The notes under the pieces: generated by a model
Seen by the model: the letters and a program-made list of their open reading frames with translations, nothing else
Told to the model about the DNA's origin: nothing
The model's database searches: none
Translations under genes and position numbers: made by a program
NCBI GenBank assembly: GCA_025642065.1
Contig: JAODUP010000093.1
Span: 124,001 to 188,000, forward strand
DNA from: Paralvinella palmiformis
Taxonomy: Eukaryota > Annelida > Polychaeta > Terebellida > Alvinellidae
Direction of reading: 5' to 3'
Length of the DNA stretch: 64,000 nt
Shown here: one piece after another, positions 59,301 through 64,000 of the stretch
Layout of the letters: each line of letters starts with the position of its first letter
Numbering within the stretch: position 1 is the stretch's first letter

Positions 59301-62300
59301 GCGACCTCCAAAGGTAATGAAGCGAAGTCAAAGATGAAACATCCTTCAGATATGCCCATGCCGAGATTCGACTTCAGGTGGTAGTGATCTGTGGTCCAAC
59401 TAGACCATGGAAGCACCCCATCATAAAACTGAGAAAACATCAGAATAGATGTAAGTGATTCCAAATGATAACAAACAAACCTTGTTTTCCGTCTGCAGCA
59501 TAACAAGGTCAATACACTTCTTCTCCACCCTTTCTAGCTGCTTCTTTAAACTACTGTTCTCTTCTCGCAACAAAAACACATTGTCTTGGGTTTCCCTAAA
59601 AAGGATGACAAAATAAACTTACTGACCTGAGAGTTATATCTATGTGGCCTATGGGAAGACAGTTATTTAGCTACATAGGTCCCCCAATTTGCACAAATGA
59701 ATAATTGTTAATGTATAAAATATAACTTGTAAAAATATGTAAGTGTAAATTGGAAAATAAATTCATTGTCATTGTATCACAGAAATATACAAAGATTTAG
59801 CAAAACTAATTAAGCATGAGATAAAAATGATTTTAGTAATTCTTCAACTGACAATTATATAAAGAATAAATGTAACTGTATCTAATTCAGGCTTTTTGTT
59901 TTCACAATGCTGACAGCTTTTTAGTGAATGCTCCCTTACTTGCAGTACATATTTTCATTCTTAAGTCTGGAATTTTCAGATTCAAGGCTCTTCAGTCTAT
60001 CCAACTGGTCTCTCATTGTTCGTGTGACAGTTTGTTCAGTCTCCAGCTGAGATAATTTCATCTCCAATTCCTCAATTAAAAAGATAATAACATATTAAAA
60101 TGGCATATACATAATCTTATGAGTAAAGGTTTTTAATTAGATATAAAATATAGTATTACACATTATCAGATCGAATTCACCACCAAAAGACCAATATAAA
60201 TAGATTTTTATTCTCTGCTGATGTTTATGTTTTAATAAACATCTAAATTCCAAATTAATTTAATCATTCTTAGCTGTCACTAACATGGACAATCTTTGAA
60301 AATCACCACATTATTTAAGTAAATTCTCTCATATTGTTTTTCAATGTTTGCTTTCAATGGTCTCATATTTGTGTTTGTAAGTGTATATGCACATATTTGT
60401 TATGAGCGATAATCCTTATTATTCTAGTCCTTATTAAAGTATGTCTGTGTCTATATGTAAATACAAGTTATATACATATACCTCATATAAACAAGGCATA
60501 ATTATTTTCTGCAGTGATTCACAACAAAACAATTTTAGCTTTTTGCACACCACATCAGTGATGTATAAAGTTGTTTTGTTGTCCATGATGAAATGGTGTG
60601 AGCCTAACACACACGCTTTATACATATGTGTCATAATTTGCAATTACCTGAGAAACCTCCTATCAAAACTAGATGACAGCTAATCAAAATAAACATTGAT
60701 AAACAGAAGGTAAAAACATCTTCTTTGATGGTTTTGTACCTAATTTGATGTTTTGATTACTGAAGTATGGATTATTAAAAAATCTTTATTATACGTGTTA
60801 CCAATAAACAAATCAAAGCAATATACCATATCAAAATAAAATTTTTGTATTTCCATGTTACAAGCATTTAAATAACAGTACACTCTGCATAATTCCATCA
60901 AATATTCATAACCTTTACATAGAGGTAAGACAATATTTAATAAGATGTATAATAACATCATTATAAACAGCATCTCAGTAGAAATTCCATAATAATGATT
61001 ACCCTAACATAATTCCTGTTCTATTTGTGAAAATTATATGGTTTGATGTGTCACACTTGATATATCCAGCTCATTAACATATTCACCTGCATTATAATAC
61101 TGATTTCATTGTAGTTTAATTAATCCTTTGAATAATTCATAAAAATGCTCATTGACATCATCTCCAATAAAATGCCAGATGGTAGCACAATACTACACTA
61201 AATAAAATAAGATCAGTGAGTAAATAAATAATGTTTAGAAATCTAAGCAGTCCTTATTTGCTGTTTTTCATATCAGAGTACCGTAGGCCATAACCCCCCC
61301 CCCCCCAAATGTTGACACAAAGTCTCGGCTTAATGGCCGGGACCTACGGTACACGACATGATAAAACCATGAAAAAGTGGCAACACATTTTCAATGTTAC
61401 ATTACACCTCAACACTAGTGAGGCTACTTATGTAAACTCAGCATGTAGTGTAGTGACTTAGAATAGGAAAGTGGGGCCAGAAACAAATGTAGTAATAAAT
61501 ACCAGATAGTAGTACAACGTCATGCTGAATCAAATCAGATTAGTGCCGGTCATAATGTTTACTGAATGTTATTGAAGTGATTGGTTGGATGTGAACTGCT
61601 GTGATAATTATCACGGAGATGGCATTTGACAATCTAAGTTGGTTCTGCCATGCCTTATTTGGTAACAAATAGCTAAAACTTTCACTAAGTGCTGAAAACA
61701 CTAAATACACACATTTTTGAAGATATACTGTGTTAAAATATATATAATGTGTGAATACTTTGAGGAAATTTGATGTCATAAATATTATTTAAACATTGGT
61801 AGTGAAAACTCTATTTAAGTTCTATATTGTTTGTTGTCATAATTATAACATTTTAGGCAACTAACAACATAAGTTTGTCAAAAGATCTTTAATAGCTATA
61901 TTATTATTTATTATTATTACTTATTATTAGATTCTGAAGGATGTAGAAACTACTAACAGTGTGCCAAAATACCAAGAACTCAACTGCAATAAGCCATACA
62001 TGGCTTACATTTATACCTTCATTCTCTGTTCAGCTTTTATGCCTGTCAGTCTTGATTCTTCTGCTTCCTGTAACTGGGCAAATGTTGTGTTATACCTCCT
62101 AATAATAATAATGACAACAACAATGATGATGATAAAAACAAACCACAGAATACAGATATTACCTACTAAATATTAAATTTAAAAAATAGCACACAAATAA
62201 TAATAATAATAACAGAACTAACCTGCAGTACTTCTTAGAAAATAAAATGGATATAAATTTTGAGCTTTAATTAGCATAATATGTCAGTACTGCAAACTAT

Positions 62301-63487
62301 ATGTTTTGTAAGAATCAGATATGAAGAAAGGTTAATTTGATTACGTAACATTATATTTTGCTGAATAATCAATTGGCATTATGATCAACATTAGAATGTC
62401 ACTCCAGAGATAGGGACAGAGCTTTCTGCAAGGATGTTACACTATTACGGAATGACTAACCATCTAATCTAATCACACCATGTGTTCCAGTTTTTGAGTG
62501 AGTTCTGTATCAGTTCAACTGTATACAGCTACTGAATGAGAGAAATAATGCACTAATGTTGACAGCTGCAGCATCACCAGTTGATCAACAAGATGATGAT
62601 GGGTGTTTTACGGCCACTTTTGTGCACTCCGTAGGCTATATGGGCCAAGCAACCTCCAAAGGTAATGAAGCAAAGTCAAAGATGAAACACCCTTCAGATA
62701 TGCCCACGCTGAGGATCGAATTCGGGTAGCAGTGATCTGTGGTCCAACACCCTACCGCTAGACCACAGAGGCTCCCTCGACCTCGATCGACAAGATAAAT
62801 ATTGATTGTTATGACTAATTGGTACAAGATAAATACTGATTGGTATTACTAATTGGTGGGCTTGTTAAACTTGATGTTAGATCTATATCTTGTTACTTAC
62901 TTCAAAGCTTGATGAAGTTGTTCTTTTGTCTCATCAAGATCTAAGTGACAGATCCTTAGCTCTGATTCTTTCTTCAAGTTATCATTTCTCAGCTCCTGCT
63001 GTCTGACATGAGCCTCTTGTTCCACCTTAAGTAAGGCATAAGTTAAATATACTGCACTGGACACAAAGTCAAAATGAGCAACCGGAAATCAAGTGATGCG
63101 ACTCACTCCATTATGATTGACTAAAGAGATTATATGACCCATGAAGTCACATCTTGTTTATCATTTAGAGAATCACTTAATTAATAATATGCAGATGGTT
63201 GTTAAATTAAGATGAAAATTATGTTAAAAAACATCAATTTAAAAGGATACCCAAATGAAAAAACATAACAGAACGAGGTCCCAGTTAGGTAACTGTACCA
63301 AAGGTGAGGGTATGATATAAGAAATTGACATCACCTGCTGCAAGTCCATCTGAAGCTGGTGTTTGTCCTTCTGCAGGGCAAGCAGCTTTTTCTCATGTTC
63401 TGCAGCACTCTGAGTCAATAGCGCCTGAGTCTTGTGGAATCTGTCTCGTAACTGCTCATCCTCAACCAGCAGTTTCTCCAGTTGTTC
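47808..63487 (-). CDS. MAD1L1: MAD1L1, mitotic spindle assembly checkpoint protein MAD1 (3' fourteen exons, 5' incomplete)
   Basis: Exons, 5' to 3' on the minus strand: 63335-63487, 62901-63025, 62017-62098, 59940-60070, 59481-59595, 57950-58011, 57664-57750, 56380-56515, 56037-56231, 54951-55033, 53623-53713, 49900-50125, 48469-48659, 47808-47963. They join in phase to 610 codons plus stop. MAD1 is a coiled-coil homodimer that carries MAD2 to unattached kinetochores. Heptad-rich coiled coil covers residues 1-420 of this partial protein. The MAD2-interaction motif KIITMTINP is at 429-437, followed by the basic MARKRR. The globular C-terminal domain holds SAELKNQRL, YAESPDD and ETEYSTTLIEKMELYL, and ends in SIPAFLSSLTMDLYSQQ. 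Human MAD1 has 718 residues, so about 100 N-terminal residues lie beyond the window. The Bub1-binding RLK of human MAD1 reads RLM here. Confidence 0.94.
48469..48659 (-). CDS. MAD1L1: MAD1L1 exon: start of C-terminal domain
   Basis: Encodes FQEQIRSAELKNQRLMEVFK, then LREVVCHLLGYMIQL and YKLVSIYAESPDDVLVFQ. The donor CAG|GTATCC and acceptor CCACAG keep phase. RLM replaces the RLK of the human protein. Confidence 0.94.
48719..48756. repeat. (GA)n microsatellite in MAD1L1 intron
   Basis: Imperfect GA run. Confidence 0.9.
48829..49108. mobile_element. short repeat with inverted AGGGTTC ends in MAD1L1 intron
   Basis: The left end AGGGTTCATACACA and the right end read inward, AGGGTTCGCACAGG, are inverted. 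'atcata' is found on both outer sides. The inside is made of 'caaggac/ccaggac' and 'aaattcca' words ('attccagtactttcaagga'). A MITE is likely. Confidence 0.55.
49900..50125 (-). CDS. MAD1L1: MAD1L1 exon: MAD2-interaction motif
   Basis: Begins GIYEPEKTKIITMTINP FTMARKRR. The K-I-I-x4-x-P pattern is the MAD2-binding segment seen as KVLHMSLNP in human. It is followed by a charged coil ending SQQIK and one extra base at AAAAG|GTAAAC. Confidence 0.93.
50146..50188. repeat. (TA)n microsatellite
   Basis: Uninterrupted TA run 20 bases upstream (minus sense) of the exon carrying the MAD2 motif. Confidence 0.95.
50490..50619. mobile_element. 130-bp palindromic element of TTTCTTCC words
   Basis: The left end CAGGGTTGGGTTTCTTCC and the right end read inward, TAGGGTACTGTTTCTTCC, are inverted. 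Inside, 'tttcttcc' and 'ggaagaaa' words alternate around CCCATGGG. Confidence 0.5.
50711..50995. mobile_element. retroposon-type repeat 'AATAATAATAGT...GGCGCTTTACA'
   Basis: Begins with a TAA-type run and 'ttttatatagcacctta', then 'ctctaaggcgctttacat'. This resembles the common 3' ends of invertebrate non-LTR elements and SINEs. The family was not determined. Confidence 0.4.
51121..52050. mobile_element. inverted-repeat DNA element 'TACCATATATACT'
   Basis: The left end TACCATATATACTTGATTAT and the right end read inward, TACCATATATACTCGTGTAT, are inverted (about 0.93 kb apart). 'aggacgcacc' follows on the left, and 'gggtcagact' follows inward from the right end. No protein frame is recognised. 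Confidence 0.6.
52080..52105. repeat. (CA)n microsatellite
   Basis: Thirteen CA units. Confidence 0.95.
52683..52815 (-). mobile_element. SINE fragment (copy S4), sense to MAD1L1
   Basis: The reverse complement matches the S3 body ('gaagggtgtttcatctttga', 'cggcccatttagcctacc'-type, 'tgtgcacaaaaatggcc'). The tRNA head is lost. Confidence 0.8.
53623..53713 (-). CDS. MAD1L1: MAD1L1 coiled-coil exon
   Basis: Encodes EQVVTLEKRLEEIQVENE, then DMKIRLERAYIQ. The acceptor was set at AACTTCAG|A because it continues the phase of the previous exon (...SQLR). The more upstream TTTAG, which is also open, would break the phase. Confidence 0.88.
53714..54950 (-). other. MAD1L1 intron with MITE relative
   Basis: Mostly occupied by a diverged copy of the TTAA MITE (54090-54745). 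A 63-codon plus frame at 54768 is not supported. Confidence 0.6.
54090..54745 (+). mobile_element. diverged TTAA-type MITE copy
   Basis: Shares with 14316-14974: 'cttcaaagtg.tg', 'tgctcctgg..tatgac', 'ctgtccagtaatttggatta', 'ttccttacatctaagatg' and 'gcattacatattta'. The right end reads 'tgactttaaagg'. Ends are too decayed to show the target duplication. Confidence 0.65.
54951..55033 (-). CDS. MAD1L1: MAD1L1 coiled-coil exon
   Basis: Acceptor TTTTTTGATCAG|CTG. Encodes LEAEISKLKQSKPPTMGEAD then SKIISQL and two bases before CTGAG|GTAGGC. Confidence 0.9.
55205..56022. mobile_element. foldback element with tandem 'GGACAACTACC' arms in MAD1L1 intron
   Basis: The left arm ('aggacaactaccctctagat', 'gacaattaccccaac') is the reverse complement in kind of the right arm ('ggggtgattgaccaggggg', 'aggtaattgtctggtagt', 'agaggtagttgtcct'). 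Each arm is itself built of 20-25 bp direct repeats. The right arm ends about 15 bases from the 5' splice site of the exon at 56037. Confidence 0.6.
56037..56231 (-). CDS. MAD1L1: MAD1L1 coiled-coil exon
   Basis: Acceptor TTTCTCAAG|GAA. Encodes ERDSNKSMLESYEREASA, then RNIKQLQDTLRSYQNHV and VETELEQKTKELTMAISN. The first block matches human KERDGMRAILGSYDSE. Donor GTG|GTTAGT; GAAA|GTGGTT three bases earlier is also in phase. Confidence 0.92.
56281..56310. repeat. (CA)n microsatellite
   Basis: Fifteen CA units in a 148-base MAD1L1 intron. Confidence 0.95.
56380..56515 (-). CDS. MAD1L1: MAD1L1 coiled-coil exon
   Basis: Encodes SEERLKRKESKLDVLQSQL, then AKEAEQLIVRLKRKLLLVSK. The end matches human RRLQKRVLLLTKERDG across the splice. 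Acceptor CATTCACAG, donor AAG|GTTAGT. Confidence 0.93.
56516..57663 (-). other. MAD1L1 intron
   Basis: No recognisable element or exon. Confidence 0.6.
57664..57750 (-). CDS. MAD1L1: MAD1L1 coiled-coil exon
   Basis: Encodes SPKELTRRLIDLQQSNTS then LLERQGILQA, aligned with human TPEDLSRFVVELQQ. Acceptor CTTTTTAATAAG, donor CCAG|GTAACT. Confidence 0.9.
57950..58011 (-). CDS. MAD1L1: MAD1L1 coiled-coil exon (short)
   Basis: Encodes ELRDELEKWRSINDGNPKRP and two bases of a Leu codon. The ELEKW segment aligns with human AKLQSWERL. Acceptor TTTTCCAG, donor CT|GTAAGT. Confidence 0.9.
58735..58870 (-). mobile_element. SINE fragment (copy S5), decayed
   Basis: The reverse complement retains 'ctgaaaggtgtttcttcttt' and 'acatatagcctacctt' of the SINE body. 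It is the most diverged copy. Confidence 0.55.
59245..59415 (-). mobile_element. SINE (copy S6), sense to MAD1L1
   Basis: The reverse complement has the tRNA-like head (ccatggtctag, with the rest of the A box deleted; 'aagtcgaatctcgg' B-box region) and a full body ending 'gtggccgtaaaacatcaatc'. Confidence 0.85.
59481..59595 (-). CDS. MAD1L1: MAD1L1 coiled-coil exon
   Basis: Encodes ETQDNVFLLREENSSLKKQL, then CIDLVMLQTENK. Aligns with human REMRETNGLLQEELEGL and LVGLELENE. Acceptor CTTTTTAG, donor AAG|GTTTGT. Confidence 0.92.
59940..60070 (-). CDS. MAD1L1: MAD1L1 coiled-coil exon
   Basis: Encodes ELEMKLSQLETEQTVTRTM, then RDQLDRLKSLESENSRL and NENMYC plus two bases. Aligns with human DLEQKLSLQEQDAAIVKNM. 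Donor AA|GTAAGG. Confidence 0.92.
60071..62016 (-). other. MAD1L1 intron of 1.9 kb
   Basis: Contains the C-run hairpin at 61278-61353 and TTA repeats at about 61902-61929. Several frames of 69-80 codons have no recognisable motif. Confidence 0.55.
61278..61353. repeat. 76-bp inverted repeat enclosing a C-run
   Basis: GTACCGTAGG at the left and its complement CCTACGGTAC at the right, with further GGCCAT pairing inside. About 13 consecutive C follow the left arm. Confidence 0.75.
62017..62098 (-). CDS. MAD1L1: MAD1L1 coiled-coil exon (short)
   Basis: Encodes RYNTTFAQLQEAEESRLTG then IKAEQRMK. Acceptor TTATTATTAG; an alternative AG three bases inside would drop one Arg. Donor AAG|GTATAA. Confidence 0.85.
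62590..62775 (-). mobile_element. SINE (copy S7), nearly full length, sense to MAD1L1
   Basis: The reverse complement starts 'gagcctctgtggtctagcgg', with a complete A box, then 'gaattcgatcctc' at the B-box place. The whole body follows, with a tail of 'catcatcatc'. Confidence 0.88.
62901..63025 (-). CDS. MAD1L1: MAD1L1 coiled-coil exon
   Basis: Encodes VEQEAHVRQQELRNDNLK, then ELRICHLDLDETKEQLHQAL plus two bases at AA|GTAAGT. Aligns with human DQEMRVKRLESEKQELQEQL. Confidence 0.92.
63335..63487 (-). CDS. MAD1L1: MAD1L1 coiled-coil exon, most 5' in window
   Basis: Acceptor TATTGCCAG, 51 codons in phase 0 (EQLEKLLVEDEQLRDRFH, AAEHEKKLLALQKDKHQL), donor CAG|GTGATG. Corresponds to roughly residues 100-150 of human MAD1, so earlier exons lie beyond 64000. 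Confidence 0.9.
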
Positions 63488-64000
63488 CTGGCAATAGACA
63501 AAGATCCGTTAAAACAGTGTTTAGTTAATAAATGGCAGAAACAGTATTAAGAACTTAACACCTGAGAAAGTATAAGTTTCAATAATTCTACTAACTGGCT
63601 CCATATACCAATATCACTGTCCAGTATTTATATACTGTGAATATTTATAAATGTTCTGATAAACTTCAATAACCCACTCTCTTTTATTCAGGACAAGAGA
63701 CTGGATAAAAAGTAAAAATAATGATTCATAAAATATTATTTAAATATACTCCTACTCTGAATTACACAATACCAATTTCAGCCATTTAATATTCTCAGAA
63801 ATTATTGAATACAAATACTTGGAAATTCAAGTTTTCTGTAATAATCAGACTTGTTTGATTTAAATCTCTGCAAATAAATCATGCACTTCAATATTTTTAT
63901 TACATTTTACTGATTTATTTTACTAATTTGATTTTTATGACTAGAAAGATTGTAACCCAAGTGAAGCACTGATAGGAGTTTAATAAAGTCTAGGTGTTTG
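63488..64000 (-). other. MAD1L1 intron, continues out of window
   Basis: No exon recognised in these 500 bases. Confidence 0.6.

Larger units (their letters stand above)
58012..59480 (-). other. MAD1L1 intron with two SINE copies
   Basis: Besides the SINEs at 58735-58870 and 59245-59415, nothing is recognised. Confidence 0.6.

Overview
This is animal genomic DNA. It is AT-rich, its genes are split by GT..AG introns, and it is dense in dispersed repeats and (TA)n/(GT)n/(CA)n microsatellites. Three conserved animal genes can be read by joining exons whose reading phases agree. The species cannot be named from the sequence. An invertebrate such as a mollusc is a guess, based on compact exons, the lack of recognisable vertebrate repeats and abundant CR1-like, SINE and hAT relics.

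Left part (about 7.4-23.0 kb, + strand): an orthologue of TAB2/TAB3, the ubiquitin-binding adaptor of TAK1 kinase. Seven coding exons join to 511 codons plus stop. They encode an N-terminal CUE domain, a Ser/Thr/Pro/Asn-rich linker, a coiled coil and a C-terminal NZF zinc finger. A candidate promoter and 5' UTR exon lie near 7.4-7.57 kb, and poly(A) signals near 22.9-23.0 kb.

Middle part (about 23-47 kb): repeat-dominated. It holds hAT transposase relics, a split TTAA-type MITE, a minisatellite element, a decayed non-LTR reverse transcriptase (31.0-32.6 kb, - strand) and a striking higher-order tandem array (34.4-40.9 kb, 3.8 units of about 1.71 kb, each carrying two diverged sub-repeats). 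One isolated but near-perfect exon of CSTF2 (CstF-64 hinge) sits at 42.71-42.82 kb on the + strand. Nested hAT-like elements fill 45.3-47.1 kb.

Right part (47.8-64 kb, - strand): the 3' fourteen exons of MAD1L1, the spindle checkpoint coiled-coil protein. They join without a frame break to 610 codons plus stop. The MAD2-interaction motif and C-terminal fold are present. The 5' end of the gene lies beyond the window. Its introns hold sense-oriented SINEs, a MITE, a foldback element and microsatellites.

The three genes act in unrelated processes (TAK1/NF-kB signalling, mRNA 3'-end processing, mitotic checkpoint), and nothing suggests functional clustering. The novelty is in the repeats: the higher-order array, several non-autonomous elements with clear terminal inverted repeats and target duplications, and repeat contributions to the edges of host exons.
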